From NCBI RefSeq assembly GCF_003951285.1, contig NZ_RXFQ01000005.1, forward strand, positions 132,001-196,000: a DNA stretch of 64,000 nucleotides. The letters are read 5' to 3'. The position numbers were made by a program, and so were the translations under genes. Shown here piece after piece: positions 35,858-48,598 of the stretch; position 1 is the stretch's first letter; every line of letters begins with the position of its first letter. The notes beneath the pieces were generated by a model. The model had not been told where the DNA came from, ran no database searches, and worked only from the letters and a program-made list of their open reading frames with translations. This DNA comes from Variovorax beijingensis. Lineage in GTDB: Bacteria; Pseudomonadota; Gammaproteobacteria; Burkholderiales; Burkholderiaceae_C.

Positions 35858-36778
35858 TCAGTAACCCCGGACCGGATCGACCACGCCGCTGACCGGCAGG
35901 CCCTGCTCCATCGCGCGGATCTTTCCAGCGATCTGGGTGATGGACTCCTCGCGCAGCGTGCGCGCCGAGCCGTGCGGCGTGACGGTGATCTTCGGGTGGC
36001 GCCAGAACGCGTGGCCGGCGGGCAGCGGCTCGACCTGGAACACGTCGAGCGTGGCGCCAGCCAGTTGACCCGCATCGAGCATCGGAATCAGGTCGTCTTC
36101 CACCAGGTGCGCGCCGCGCGCGATGCTGATGAGATAGCCGCCCGGCCGCAGCTTGCCGAGCGTCTCGCGGTTGAGGATGCCGCGCGTGGCCTCGGTCAGC
36201 GGCAGCAGGTTGACCAGCACGCGCGTGGACGACAGGAACTCGTCGAACTGCGCCTCGCCGCTGAACACCTTCACGCCGTCGATGGCTTTTGGCGAACGGC
36301 TCCAGCCCAGCACCGGAAACTCGAACTGCGCGACGGCCTTGGCCACGCGCTCGCCGAGCACGCCCAGGCCCATGATGCCGACCGGAAAGTCGCGCCGCAG
36401 CCGCGGCTTGCGGTAGCTCCAGCGGCCTTCGCGCGCATCGGCCTCGTAGACGTCGAACTCGCGAAAGTGCCGGATCAGCGTGTGGCACACGTACTCGGCC
36501 ATCTGCACCGACATGCCGGCGTCGTCGAGCCGCACGATGCGCGTGTGCGCCGGCACGCGCAGCTTGAGCAGCGCATCGACGCCGGCGCCGATGTTGAACA
36601 GGCCGCGCAGCCCGGGCTGCTCGTCGAGCAGCTGCTGGGGCGGCGCCCACACCACCGCATGGTCGGCCTGGGCGGCGCCCGGCTTCCAGGCCTCGATCTG
36701 CGCGTCGGGCAGCTCGGCCCGGAGGCCTTCGATCCAGGGTTCGGGGCGGTTGTCGGTCAGGGAAACGATGATTTTCAT
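35858..36778 (-). CDS. Glyoxylate/hydroxypyruvate reductase A-like D-2-hydroxyacid dehydrogenase
   Basis: The 306-residue NAD(P)H enzyme has the Rossmann motif GIMGLGVLGERVA near residue 135, the catalytic Arg in SIARGAHLVE, a Glu in DVFQVEPLP and a His in TVTPHGSAR. The short form without an N-terminal extension and the sequence around NIGAGVD match GhrA-type reductases of glyoxylate and hydroxypyruvate. Other 2-oxoacids are possible. The start at 36778 is chosen because family sequence begins at MKIIVSLTDN. It is divergent from the EthD-like gene. Confidence 0.87.
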   Translation of the reverse strand: MKIIVSLTDNRPEPWIEGLRAELPDAQIEAWKPGAAQADHAVVWAPPQQLLDEQPGLRGLFNIGAGVDALLKLRVPAHTRIVRLDDAGMSVQMAEYVCHTLIRHFREFDVYEADAREGRWSYRKPRLRRDFPVGIMGLGVLGERVAKAVAQFEFPVLGWSRSPKAIDGVKVFSGEAQFDEFLSSTRVLVNLLPLTEATRGILNRETLGKLRPGGYLISIARGAHLVEDDLIPMLDAGQLAGATLDVFQVEPLPAGHAFWRHPKITVTPHGSARTLREESITQIAGKIRAMEQGLPVSGVVDPVRGY

Positions 36779-36896
36779 GAGCCGGATCTTAGGGGCCCCG
36801 GGCCCATGAGCCGGATCGGCGGCTTGTGGCGCCCGGGGCCTTCTTCTATGCTCGTGCGCGACCATCCAGAACATCGACACACCCGGAGACCCCAGC

Positions 36897-37211
36897 ATGA
36901 TCAAAGTCAGCGTGATGTACCCCTACACCGAAGGCGCGCGGTTCGACCACGCCTACTACCGCGACAAGCACATGCCGCTGCTGAAGGCGCGCATGGGCGA
37001 TGCCTGCAGGTCGTACACCATCGACAAGGGACTGGCCGGCGGCGCGCCCGGCACGCCGCCGACCTATGTCGGCATGTGCCACGTGTTCTGCGACTCGGCC
37101 GAAGCCTTCCAGACGGCGTTCGGCCCGCATGCCAAGGAGATCCTGGGCGACATCAAGAACTACACCGACATCGCGCCCGTCATGCAGATCAGCGAAGTGG
37201 TGGTGGGCTGA
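36897..37211 (+). CDS. EthD-family small dimeric alpha+beta-barrel protein
   Basis: The 104-residue protein has the EthD-type ferredoxin-like fold sequence: VMYPYTEGARFDHAYYRDKHMPLLKARMG with the conserved YYRDKHMPL motif, and TDIAPVMQISEVVVG at the end. EthD proteins help break down ethers or act as small cyclases/monooxygenase helpers; for most relatives the role is unknown. It is convergent with the DUF4349 lipoprotein gene with 15 bp between. Confidence 0.85.
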   Translation: MIKVSVMYPYTEGARFDHAYYRDKHMPLLKARMGDACRSYTIDKGLAGGAPGTPPTYVGMCHVFCDSAEAFQTAFGPHAKEILGDIKNYTDIAPVMQISEVVVG

Positions 37212-37226
37212 CCGCCCTCCGGCGGC

Positions 37227-38180
37227 TCAGGCCGCCTTGGTGCGGCGGCGGCGCCACAGCAGCCGCACCAGCCACGCCAGCGGCAGCCCCACCAGCAGCA
37301 GCCACGGCAGCACCGCCGCCAGGAAGGTGATGAGCGCGCCCACGCTCTCGGCCAGCACCGAGCCCGCCTCGCGCAGCGCGCGCATCATCGGGTTGTAGCT
37401 GCGGCCGCCCTGCACCAGCGTGCGTGCGGGCGTGAACTGGACCTGGATGTGCTGCTTGCTCGTCTGCTGCTCCAGCACCTTGCGCTGGGTGGCGATGGCG
37501 TCGAGCTCGGCCTGCGTGTCGGACAGCGTGCGCTGGATGGCGAGCAGGTCGGCCATGGTGCGCTTGGTGACCGTGTCGCGCAGCATCAGGCGCAGGCTGT
37601 CGCGGAACTCGATGCGGTTCCTGATGCGCGCCTCGACGTCGATCACCTCGGCGGTCTTGTCTTCGCTGGTGGTGTTTTGCGACACCACCCTGGCCACGCC
37701 GGCCAGGCCGCCCAGCAGCTTGTCGACATCGGCCGGCGCCACGCGCATTTCGAGCATGGCGTTGCCGGGCTGCTGCGGTGTCTCGCGCAGCAGCGAGGAC
37801 GACAGCAGCTCGCACTGCAGCGTGCCGCACAGCTCGCGCACCTTGCCCCAGGCGTCGGCCAGTTGCTCGGGCGGGACTTCGATGTTCAGCTCTTGCCGCA
37901 CCGCGAGAAAGCGCTGCTGCAGCGGCGCGTCCTGGGCCTGGTCGGACGCGGTGGCGGCCGCTGGCGCCGGCGGGGCCGCGGCTTCAAGCCGCGCGCTCTT
38001 CATGCGCATCGATCCGCCGTAGGCCACCGCAGGCTCGGCGGCGGCCGAGGTCTCGTTGTCGCTTCGCTTGCAGCCGCCGAGCGACAGGGCTGCGGCCAGG
38101 ACCAGCAGGAGAACGCCCGGGCGGCGAGCGAAAGAAGAAGAAAAAGAAGAAGGCGAACGCAGTTGCTTGCGGCAGGTCAT
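37227..38180 (-). CDS. DUF4349 lipoprotein
   Basis: The 317-residue protein has a lipoprotein signal with lipobox LSLGGC (Cys37), a DUF4349 body (about 90-255, with a coiled-coil segment TLSDTQAELDAIATQRKVLEQQ) and a C-terminal membrane segment (about 275-302, LITFLAAVLPWLLLVGLPLAWLV) followed by a basic tail. Function of DUF4349 is unknown. Its N-terminus is coded by a purine-run on the plus strand that gives a Ser/Phe-rich stretch. It lies 58 bp after mccA, so it may be read through from the liu cluster. Confidence 0.85.
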   Translation of the reverse strand: MTCRKQLRSPSSFSSSFARRPGVLLLVLAAALSLGGCKRSDNETSAAAEPAVAYGGSMRMKSARLEAAAPPAPAAATASDQAQDAPLQQRFLAVRQELNIEVPPEQLADAWGKVRELCGTLQCELLSSSLLRETPQQPGNAMLEMRVAPADVDKLLGGLAGVARVVSQNTTSEDKTAEVIDVEARIRNRIEFRDSLRLMLRDTVTKRTMADLLAIQRTLSDTQAELDAIATQRKVLEQQTSKQHIQVQFTPARTLVQGGRSYNPMMRALREAGSVLAESVGALITFLAAVLPWLLLVGLPLAWLVRLLWRRRRTKAA

Positions 38181-38238
38181 GAAAGTCCCTTGAAGAAATG
38201 GCTACCGCAGCTGATACGGGCGAGCGCCCGAAACGGGG

Positions 38239-40242
38239 TTAAACCGCCGCCGCAGCCATCCGCAACAGTTCGTCACCCTCGGCCACCTGCTCGCCGGGCG
38301 AGAACATCAGTTCTTCCACCGTGCCATCGGCCGGCGCGGCGATGGTGTGCTCCATCTTCATGGCCTCCATCACCGCCAGCGGCTGGCCGCGGCTGACCTT
38401 GTCGCCGGCCTTGACCGCGAAAGAGACCACCTTGCCGGGCATCGGCGCGGTGAGCCGGCCGGCTTCGGCATGGGTGTCGCCCGCATGGGCCAGGCGGTCG
38501 ATGGCGGTGATCTTCGTGGCGCCCTTCGAGGCGAACACATGGGCCGTGGCGCCGTCCAGATGCACGTCCACGGTCTGCCGCGTGCCGGCGAACTCGACCT
38601 CGAACTCGCCCGTCGGGAACTGGCCCACGACCAGCGGGCCCTGGGCGCCGCCGGCTTCGAGCCACAGGCTGCCGTCGCGCCTGTAGGTCAGCAACGCGGT
38701 CTGCTCGGCGCCGCGGAACTCGAAGTCGAAGTGGCGCCGGTACTCGCCATGCGAGCGCCAGCCGTCGCGCCGTTCGAAAGGATAGTGCGCGCCCACCGGC
38801 CGCTCGGTGACCAGCGTGCGCGTGATGGCGGCGGCGGCGGCCAGCGGCAGGCCCAGCGCCTCGCGGTCGAACAGCATGGTGCGCTCGCGCTCGATCAGCG
38901 CGGTGTCGAGATTGGCTTTCGAGAACGATTCGGTCGCGAGGATGCCGCGCAGGAACTGCACATTGGTCGACACGCCCACGATCTGCACCTGCGCCAGCGC
39001 CGCATCGAGCCGCGCCAGCGCCTCGGCGCGCGTGCTGCCGTGCACGATCAGCTTGGCGATCATCGAGTCGTAGAACGGAGAGATCTCGCCGCCCTCGCGC
39101 ACGCCGTCGTCGATGCGCACGCGGCTGCGCTGGAAGGCCGTCGCCTGCGGCTTGCGGTAGACGCGCAAGCTGCCTGTCGCAGGCAGGAAGTTGTTGTCGG
39201 GGTTCTCGGCGCAGATGCGCGCCTCGATCGCGTGGCCATGGATCTGCAGCTCCGACTGCTTCGCGGGCAGCGTCTCGCCCGAGGCCACGCGCAATTGCCA
39301 TTCGACGAGGTCGAGGCCGGTGATCGCTTCGGTCACCGGGTGCTCGACTTGCAGGCGCGTGTTCATCTCCATGAAGAAGAAATTCATTTCGCCGCCTTCA
39401 CGCTGCTCGACGATGAACTCGACGGTGCCTGCACCCACGTAGTTCACGGCACGCGCCGCAGCTACCGCGGCCTCGCCCATCTGCTTGCGCATCGCCTCGG
39501 TCATGCCGGGCGCGGGTGCTTCTTCCAGCACCTTCTGGTGGCGCCGCTGCACCGAGCAGTCGCGCTCGAACAGGTAGACGTAGTTGCCGTGCGTGTCGCC
39601 GAACACCTGGATCTCGATGTGGCGCGGGCGCTGCACGTACTTCTCGATCAGCACCGCATCGTCGCCGAAGCTGTTGATCGCCTCGCGCTGGCACGAGGCC
39701 AGCGCCGCCGCAAAGTCTTCGGCCCGGTCGACCGCGCGCATGCCCTTGCCGCCGCCGCCCGCGCTGGCCTTGATGAGCACCGGGTAGCCGATGCGGTCGG
39801 CCTCGCGCTGCAGCAGCTGCGGGTTCTGGTCGTGGCCGTGGTAGCCGGGCACCAGCGGCACGCCGGCCTTTTCCATCAGCTGCTTCGACTCGGCCTTCAG
39901 GCCCATGGCCTTGATGGCCGAAGGCGGCGGGCCGATGAAGACCAGGCCCGCGTCGGCGCAGGCCTGTGCGAACTCCTCGTTCTCGCTCAGGAAGCCGTAG
40001 CCCGGATGCACGGCTTCGGCACCCGTGGCCTTGGCGGCTTCGAGGATCTTCTCCCAGCGCAGGTAGCTGTCCTTGGGCGCGCTGCCGCCGAGGTGCACCG
40101 ATTCGTCGCAGGCGCGCACGTGGTTGGCATGCGCGTCGGCATCGGAGTACACGGCCACGGTGCGGATGGCCATGCGGCGAGCAGTAGCCGCCACGCGGCA
40201 GGCGATCTCGCCACGGTTGGCGATCAGGATCTTCTTAAACAT
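38239..40242 (-). CDS. mccA: Methylcrotonyl-CoA carboxylase biotin-carrying subunit (alpha)
   Basis: The 667-residue subunit carboxylates biotin with ATP and bicarbonate for the 3-methylcrotonyl-CoA step of leucine breakdown. It has the biotin carboxylase domain (about 1-450) with the ATP-grasp loop SAGGGGKGMR and the HxxxVQRRHQK region, a linker/BT domain, and the biotinyl domain at the C-terminus with Lys629 in EAMKMEH. The first eight bases overlap the end of the DUF4126 gene. It pairs with mccB, 1.5 kb upstream. Confidence 0.94.
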   Translation of the reverse strand: MFKKILIANRGEIACRVAATARRMAIRTVAVYSDADAHANHVRACDESVHLGGSAPKDSYLRWEKILEAAKATGAEAVHPGYGFLSENEEFAQACADAGLVFIGPPPSAIKAMGLKAESKQLMEKAGVPLVPGYHGHDQNPQLLQREADRIGYPVLIKASAGGGGKGMRAVDRAEDFAAALASCQREAINSFGDDAVLIEKYVQRPRHIEIQVFGDTHGNYVYLFERDCSVQRRHQKVLEEAPAPGMTEAMRKQMGEAAVAAARAVNYVGAGTVEFIVEQREGGEMNFFFMEMNTRLQVEHPVTEAITGLDLVEWQLRVASGETLPAKQSELQIHGHAIEARICAENPDNNFLPATGSLRVYRKPQATAFQRSRVRIDDGVREGGEISPFYDSMIAKLIVHGSTRAEALARLDAALAQVQIVGVSTNVQFLRGILATESFSKANLDTALIERERTMLFDREALGLPLAAAAAITRTLVTERPVGAHYPFERRDGWRSHGEYRRHFDFEFRGAEQTALLTYRRDGSLWLEAGGAQGPLVVGQFPTGEFEVEFAGTRQTVDVHLDGATAHVFASKGATKITAIDRLAHAGDTHAEAGRLTAPMPGKVVSFAVKAGDKVSRGQPLAVMEAMKMEHTIAAPADGTVEELMFSPGEQVAEGDELLRMAAAAV

Positions 40243-40906
40243 TCGGAGTGTCTCCCGGAGGATTCTTTTTCAGTTGAAACGCGGGCGTGACGCCCGGATC
40301 GGGCCGCCCGCTGAAGATGCGGGCCACGCGAGTGAACAGCGCCTTGAGAAAGCGCCAGCTCTTGCGGATGAGCCACACGCTGAGCACCAGCACCAGGACG
40401 AACAGCACCAGGAAGACCAGCGGATGCGCGACGGCAAGCCACAGGCCCGCGGGCACCATGCTGTCCTCGACCAGCGACGCGCCCACGTTCGAGAACGGCT
40501 CGGGCGATGTGTTGATGGCCGCGCGCGTCGTGGCCTTGGCCGCATGCGCGGTGGCCGCGAAGCCGCCGCCCACGAGCGCGGCCACGATGGCCATCGCGCC
40601 ATGGTCGGCACCGAACACGCTGGCCGCGAGCGCCGCGCCTGCGGGAATTCGGATGGCCGTGTGCACCACGTCCCACAGCGAATCGAGGCCGGGAATCTTG
40701 TCGGCGAAGAATTCGATGAACACCATGAAGCCGCTGGCCGCGATGACCACCGGATGCGCCAGCAGCTGCAGTCCGCTGGGCAGCGGCACCCAGCCGAAGT
40801 AGCCGGCCAGCCCGGTCAGCAGCACGACCAGGTACAGCCGCACGCCACTGGCCCAGCCGATGGCCGCGGCCAGTGCGAGCAGCTGGGGCATGTCGAGCGC
40901 ATTCAT
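40235..40906 (-). CDS. DUF4126 integral membrane protein
   Basis: The 223-residue protein has about five or six hydrophobic segments and the family N-terminus AAAIGWASGVRLYLVVLLTGLAGYFGWV, with the later FFADKIPGLDSLWDVVHTAIRIPAGA segment typical of DUF4126. The ATG at 40906 lies 11 bp after the enoyl-CoA hydratase stop and its end overlaps mccA, so it is an embedded member of the liu operon. Its role is unknown; a link to branched-chain acid transport is only a guess. Confidence 0.85.
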   Translation of the reverse strand: MNALDMPQLLALAAAIGWASGVRLYLVVLLTGLAGYFGWVPLPSGLQLLAHPVVIAASGFMVFIEFFADKIPGLDSLWDVVHTAIRIPAGAALAASVFGADHGAMAIVAALVGGGFAATAHAAKATTRAAINTSPEPFSNVGASLVEDSMVPAGLWLAVAHPLVFLVLFVLVLVLSVWLIRKSWRFLKALFTRVARIFSGRPDPGVTPAFQLKKNPPGDTPNV

Positions 40907-40916
40907 CGCCTGGCGC

Positions 40917-41711
40917 TCAGTGGACCAGCCAGGACGGCTTGCGCTTCTGCAGGAAGGCCTGCACGCCCTCGCGGCCCTCGCCGCTGGCGCGGATGTCGGC
41001 AATGCCTTCGACGGTCTTCGCGATCAGCGCGTCGTCGATCTCGCGGCCGTCCACGTCGGCGATCAATTGCTTGCAGGCACGCACCGCGGCGGGGCTGGCG
41101 CTGGTGAGCGCCTTCAGGAGTTCGTCGACCTTGGCATCGAGCGCATCGGCCGCCACCACTTCATGCACGAAGCCGATGCGGTGCGCCTCGGCCGCGGTGA
41201 AGCGCTCGGCCGTGAGAAAGTAGCGCTGCGATGCGCGCGTGCCCATGGCACGCAGCACGTACGGGCTGATGGTCGCGGGCACGAGGCCGATCTTGACCTC
41301 GCTGAGGCAGTACCACGCGGTGTCCACGCTCACGGCCATGTCGCAGGCCGCGACCAGGCCCATGCCGCCCGCATATACATCGCCCTGCACGCGCGCGATG
41401 GTGGGCTTGGGGCACTCGGCAATCGTGCGCAGCATGGCGGCCAGCTTGCCCGCGTCGGCGATGTTCTCGCTGCGCGTGTAGTCGGCCATGCGGCGCATCC
41501 AGTTGAGGTTGGCGCCCGCGCAGAAGGCCGGGCCGTTGGCGCCCAGCACGATGGCTTTCACCTGCGGCGCGGCACCGGCGTCGGTGAACGCCTGCGCGAG
41601 CTCGGCGATGACCACGTCGTCGAAGGCATTGCGCGCGTCGGGCTGGTCGAGCCAGATGCGTGCGATGGGGCCTGCGCCTGCTTCGAGTTTCAGTTTGGTG
41701 AAGTTGCTCAT
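40917..41711 (-). CDS. liuC: Methylglutaconyl-CoA hydratase (enoyl-CoA hydratase family)
   Basis: The 264-residue crotonase-fold enzyme sits between mccB and mccA, the usual place of LiuC, which hydrates 3-methylglutaconyl-CoA to HMG-CoA. Oxyanion-hole segments are ANGPAFCAGANLNWM and RVQGDVYAGGMGLVAACDM. The GLVPATISPYV region with the catalytic Glu (SEVKIGLVPA) is typical of the methylglutaconyl-CoA hydratase branch. Confidence 0.9.
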   Translation of the reverse strand: MSNFTKLKLEAGAGPIARIWLDQPDARNAFDDVVIAELAQAFTDAGAAPQVKAIVLGANGPAFCAGANLNWMRRMADYTRSENIADAGKLAAMLRTIAECPKPTIARVQGDVYAGGMGLVAACDMAVSVDTAWYCLSEVKIGLVPATISPYVLRAMGTRASQRYFLTAERFTAAEAHRIGFVHEVVAADALDAKVDELLKALTSASPAAVRACKQLIADVDGREIDDALIAKTVEGIADIRASGEGREGVQAFLQKRKPSWLVH

Positions 41712-41724
41712 GCCGTGTCCCTCG

Positions 41725-45020
<3,296 letters not shown>

Positions 45021-45049
45021 GTTGCGTGTTTCCTGTTGCTGTTCAGAAA

Positions 45050-46018
45050 TCAGTCCACCGTGGCGCCGGTGTCCTTCACCACGCGCGCCCACTTGGGCAG
45101 ATCGGCGCGCACGAGCGCGCCCAACTGGGCCGCGGTGCCCTTGAAGGGCTCGCAGCCCACGGCGGCAAGCTTGTCGGCCACGTCCTTCTGATCCAGCGCG
45201 CGAGCCACTTCGGCCTGCAACTGCGCCACGATGGGCGCGGGCGTGCCTGCAGGCGCAAACAACGCATACCACGGCGCTTCGCCAAAGCCCTTGAGCGTTT
45301 CACCGATGGTCGGCACATCCGGCAGTACGGCCACGCGTTTGGCGTTCACCACCCCCAGCACCTTGAGCCTGCCCGCTTTGATGAAGCCCATGACCGAAGG
45401 CAGGCTTTGCACCGACAGTGGCACCTGCCCGCCCACCACGTCGGTCGCCGCCGCCGCCGAGCCCTTGTAGGGCACATGCCGGAGTTGGATGCCTGCCTGT
45501 TTTTGCAGCATTTCGCCGATCAGGTGGTTGAGCGTGCCGTTGCCCGCCGAAGCGATGGTGTACTGGCCGGGGTGGGCCTTGGCCTGTGCGATCAGTTCCG
45601 CTACGTTGTTGGCGGGAAAGGAGGGGTTGGCCACCAGCACATAGCCCGCCGTGGCGACGGGCGCGACGGGCTCGAAGTCCTTGACCGCATCGAACCCGGG
45701 GTTCTTGTAGAGCGCGGGGCCGACCACGTGAGCGCTGTCTGCCGTGAGCAGCAGCGTGTAGCCGTCATGCCTGGCGCGCGCCAGCGCCGCCGTGGCCACC
45801 GTGCCGCCCGCACCAGGACGGTTGTCCACGATCACGCTCTGGCCCATTTGCTCCGACAGGCGCTGCGCAACCACGCGCGCAATGGCGTCGTTCGCACCGC
45901 CGGCGGTTTGGGGGACGACGAGGGTGATGGGTTTGGATGGGTATTTGTCCTGGGCGAAAGCGGCAGCGCACAACGTGGCGGCCACAGCCACCGCGGCGTG
46001 GCGGCGGGTCAAGGTCAT
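45050..46018 (-). CDS. Bug-type periplasmic solute receptor inside the liu cluster
   Basis: The 322-residue receptor has a signal peptide ([23 protein letters not shown]) and the Bug core [35 protein letters not shown] and VPYKGSAAA. It sits between ivd and the ligase gene in the same direction, with 30-45 bp gaps, so it is probably expressed with leucine/isovalerate breakdown and may bind a branched-chain acid. No TctAB partner is present. Confidence 0.9.
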   Translation of the reverse strand: MTLTRRHAAVAVAATLCAAAFAQDKYPSKPITLVVPQTAGGANDAIARVVAQRLSEQMGQSVIVDNRPGAGGTVATAALARARHDGYTLLLTADSAHVVGPALYKNPGFDAVKDFEPVAPVATAGYVLVANPSFPANNVAELIAQAKAHPGQYTIASAGNGTLNHLIGEMLQKQAGIQLRHVPYKGSAAAATDVVGGQVPLSVQSLPSVMGFIKAGRLKVLGVVNAKRVAVLPDVPTIGETLKGFGEAPWYALFAPAGTPAPIVAQLQAEVARALDQKDVADKLAAVGCEPFKGTAAQLGALVRADLPKWARVVKDTGATVD

Positions 46019-46060
46019 GGGTTGTCTCCTTATGTCTTTCGAAAGTTCGGCTGGCCGCTT

Positions 46061-47233
46061 TCAGGAAGTCTCGGCAAACAGCTCGCGCCCGATCAGCATG
46101 CGGCGGATCTCGCTCGTGCCCGCGCCGATCTCGTACAGCTTGGCATCGCGCCACAGCCGCTCGACCGGAAAGTCCTTCGTGTAGCCCACGCCGCCCAGTG
46201 CCTGGATCGCCTCGCCGGCCATCCACGTGGCCTTCTCGGCCGAGTAAAGGATGGCGCCAGCCGCGTCCTTGCGGAAGGTGCGCGCGTGGTCGTTGCGGTC
46301 GCAGGCCTTGCCCACCGCGTACACATAGGCGCGCGTGGCCTGCCAGGTCGAGTACATGTCCGCGAGCTTGCCCTGCATCAGCTGGAATTCGCCGATGCTC
46401 TGGCCGAACTGCTTGCGCTCGTGGATGAAGGGCAGCACCGCATCCATGCAGGCCGCCATGATGCCCAGCGGCCCGCCCGAGAGCACCGCGCGCTCATAGT
46501 CGAGCCCGCTCATCAGCACCTTGGCGCCCATGCCTTCGCCGCCGAGCACGTTCTCTTCGGGCACTTCGCAGTTGTCGAAGAACAGCGGGTAGGTGTTGGA
46601 GCCGCGCATGCCGAGCTTGTCGAGCTTGGTGCCGGCCGAGAAGCCCTTGAAGCCCTTCTCGACGATGAAGGCGGTCATGCCGCGCGCGCCCATCTCGGGT
46701 TCGGTCTTGGCGTAGATCACGAGCGTGTCGGCGTCGCCGCCGTTGGTGATCCACATCTTGCCGCCGTTGAGCACGTAGTAGCCGTTCTTCTTCTCGGCCT
46801 TGAGCTTCATGCTCACTACGTCGGAGCCGGCGTTGGGCTCGCTCATGGCCAGCGCGCCCACGTGCTCGCCGCTCACGAGCCTGGGCAGGTATTTCTTCTT
46901 TTGCGCGTCGCTGCCGTTGCGGTGGATCTGGTTGACGCACAGGTTGGAGTGCGCGCCGTACGAGAGGCCCACCGAGGCCGAGGCGCGCGACACCTCTTCC
47001 ATCGCCACGATGTGGGCAAGATAGCCCAGCTCGGTGCCGCCGAATTCTTCCTTCACCGTCATGCCGTGCAGGCCGAGCTCGCCGAGCTTCTGCCACAGGT
47101 CGTGCGGGAACAGGTTGTCGCGGTCGATGTCGGCGGCGCGCGGGGCGATCTCGTTCGCGGCAAAGTCCTGGATCGCGCTGCGCAGCGAATCGATGGTTTC
47201 GCCCAGGTCGAAGTTCAGGCCGGGATCGTGCAT
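46061..47233 (-). CDS. ivd: Isovaleryl-CoA dehydrogenase
   Basis: The 390-residue flavoprotein oxidises isovaleryl-CoA to 3-methylcrotonyl-CoA. It has [18 protein letters not shown] and [17 protein letters not shown] for FAD binding, the catalytic Glu in [15 protein letters not shown] (the position used by isovaleryl-CoA dehydrogenases rather than the C-terminal one), and [19 protein letters not shown]. It is the first gene of the liu run and diverges from the AraC regulator. The start at 47233 gives the normal N-terminus. Confidence 0.94.
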   Translation of the reverse strand: MHDPGLNFDLGETIDSLRSAIQDFAANEIAPRAADIDRDNLFPHDLWQKLGELGLHGMTVKEEFGGTELGYLAHIVAMEEVSRASASVGLSYGAHSNLCVNQIHRNGSDAQKKKYLPRLVSGEHVGALAMSEPNAGSDVVSMKLKAEKKNGYYVLNGGKMWITNGGDADTLVIYAKTEPEMGARGMTAFIVEKGFKGFSAGTKLDKLGMRGSNTYPLFFDNCEVPEENVLGGEGMGAKVLMSGLDYERAVLSGGPLGIMAACMDAVLPFIHERKQFGQSIGEFQLMQGKLADMYSTWQATRAYVYAVGKACDRNDHARTFRKDAAGAILYSAEKATWMAGEAIQALGGVGYTKDFPVERLWRDAKLYEIGAGTSEIRRMLIGRELFAETS

Positions 47234-47321
47234 GTGTGTTGTCTCCTCTGAAGGGTCGGCGCGCAGGCAGGCTGTCCCACGCGGATGGGCGCTTGGAAGA
47301 ATGCAGCTTACGCCTCGCCGC

Positions 47322-47358
47322 GCCGCAATTGGCGCCACAATGGTTGCAAATTGCGCCA
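47322..47358. promoter_or_regulatory. Candidate AraC boxes in the ivd/araC divergent gap
   Basis: GCCGCAATTGGCGCCA (47322-47337) and GTTGCAAATTGCGCCA (47343-47358) form a direct repeat with 21-bp spacing, as expected for an AraC-family dimer. They lie between the divergent ivd start (47233) and the regulator start (47377). A closely similar pair occurs upstream of mvaB. Confidence 0.6.
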
Positions 47359-47376
47359 CGCACGCCTCGCTGAATC

Positions 47377-48405
47377 ATGACCTCGCCCGCCTTCCTGAAG
47401 CCCGCCCGAGCCGTCACGCCCATGGCCTTTGTGAGAGCCATCTTGAAGGGCTATGAGCGCTACGGCATCGACCCTGCCGAGGCCCTGAAAGCGGCACAGA
47501 TCACGCCGCGCGAACTGGCGCGGCCGGGCGCGCGGGTGACGGCGGCGCAGTTCGAGGCGCTTTCGGAACATGCCATGCAGGAGCTGGACGATGAGGCGCT
47601 GGGCTGGTTCTCGCGGCGCCTGCCCTGGGGCAGCTACGGCATGCTGTGCCGCGCATCGCTGAGCTCGCCCGACCTGGGCGTGGCCATCAAGCGCTGGTGC
47701 CGGCACCACCGGTTGCTGACCGAGGACATCGGGCTCGCGCTCGAAGTGGCGGACGGCGTGGCCACACTGCGCATTACCGAGAACCGCCCGCTCGACGAGG
47801 CCTTCCGCGAGTTTTGCCTGGTAACCAGCCTGCGCTTCATGCACGGCTACATGTGCTGGGCCATCGACTCGCGCATTTCCCTGCGCAATGCGACCTTTCC
47901 GTTTGCGGCGCCGCCGCACCGCGACGCCTATGCGCCAATGTTCACGCCCGAGGTTCGCTTCGACGCACCGCAGGCCACCATCAGCTTCGACGAGCGCTAT
48001 CTCGCCCTGCCCCTGCAGCGTGACGAGCGGGCGCTACGGGCCATGCTCAAGCGTGCGCTGCCCCTGACCATCCTGCAGTACCGCCGCGACCGCCTGCTGG
48101 GGCAGCGGGTGCGAGAGTTGCTGCGTTCGCGCGCCGCCGAGGCCACCACGGCGGAGGCGTTGGCCACGCTGCTCAATGTCTCGGGCCGCACGTTGCACCG
48201 GCAGCTCCACGAAGAAGGGACATCGCTGCAGGTGCTGAAGAACGAAGTGCGCCACGAGATGGCGGTGGAGCAGTTGCGCCGAACCAATCGGCCGATCAAG
48301 CAGGTGGCGCTGTCGGTGGGGTTTCGCAACGAGAAGAGTTTTTCGCGTGCGTTCCTGCAGTGGACTGGACACGCGCCGCGTGACTTTCGGCAGCAGGGGC
48401 TGTAG
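47377..48405 (+). CDS. AraC-family regulator of the liu cluster
   Basis: The 342-residue regulator has the OruR/ArgR-like 'arabinose-binding' N-terminal domain (about residues 20-215, starting PMAFVRAILKGYERYGIDPAEALKAAQI) and a C-terminal double helix-turn-helix (about 245-340, LATLLNVSGRTLHRQLHEEG and IKQVALSVGFRNEKSFSRAF). It is divergent from ivd and probably activates the liu genes in response to a leucine-pathway metabolite. The effector cannot be named from sequence. Confidence 0.9.
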   Translation: MTSPAFLKPARAVTPMAFVRAILKGYERYGIDPAEALKAAQITPRELARPGARVTAAQFEALSEHAMQELDDEALGWFSRRLPWGSYGMLCRASLSSPDLGVAIKRWCRHHRLLTEDIGLALEVADGVATLRITENRPLDEAFREFCLVTSLRFMHGYMCWAIDSRISLRNATFPFAAPPHRDAYAPMFTPEVRFDAPQATISFDERYLALPLQRDERALRAMLKRALPLTILQYRRDRLLGQRVRELLRSRAAEATTAEALATLLNVSGRTLHRQLHEEGTSLQVLKNEVRHEMAVEQLRRTNRPIKQVALSVGFRNEKSFSRAFLQWTGHAPRDFRQQGL

Positions 48406-48433
48406 CGGGGCTCGGCTTTTTAGCGGCGCTTGG

Positions 48434-48565
48434 GTTCGGGGCGCATTTGTTCGGGGCGAGTGCAAAGGCCACCGGGTACTCCCCTCCGCGAATGTCCCCC
48501 GGCCTGCGGCCTCCTCCTTTAATTCGCTGCGCAAGGCACCCCATCGACGTGAGCGCGCCCCGAAC
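48434..48565. repeat. Repeat-like intergenic element bounded by 11-bp inverted repeats
   Basis: GTTCGGGGCGC (48434-48444) and its exact complement GCGCCCCGAAC (48555-48565) enclose about 110 bp, including a CCCGGCCTGCGGCCTCCTCC palindromic-type segment. It fills most of the 193-bp gap between the AraC gene and the thioredoxin-like gene. I recall similar sequence between genes of Variovorax and relatives, but this rests on memory. It carries no credible coding frame. Confidence 0.5.
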
Positions 48566-48598
48566 AGCAGCCCCCCAAACAGAGCACCAACCCGAAGG

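Noticed and set aside
38125..38160. Purine-rich run (AAGAAGAAG-type) as a regulatory repeat
   Set aside because: It lies inside the DUF4349 coding region and simply encodes a Ser/Phe-rich signal-peptide start.
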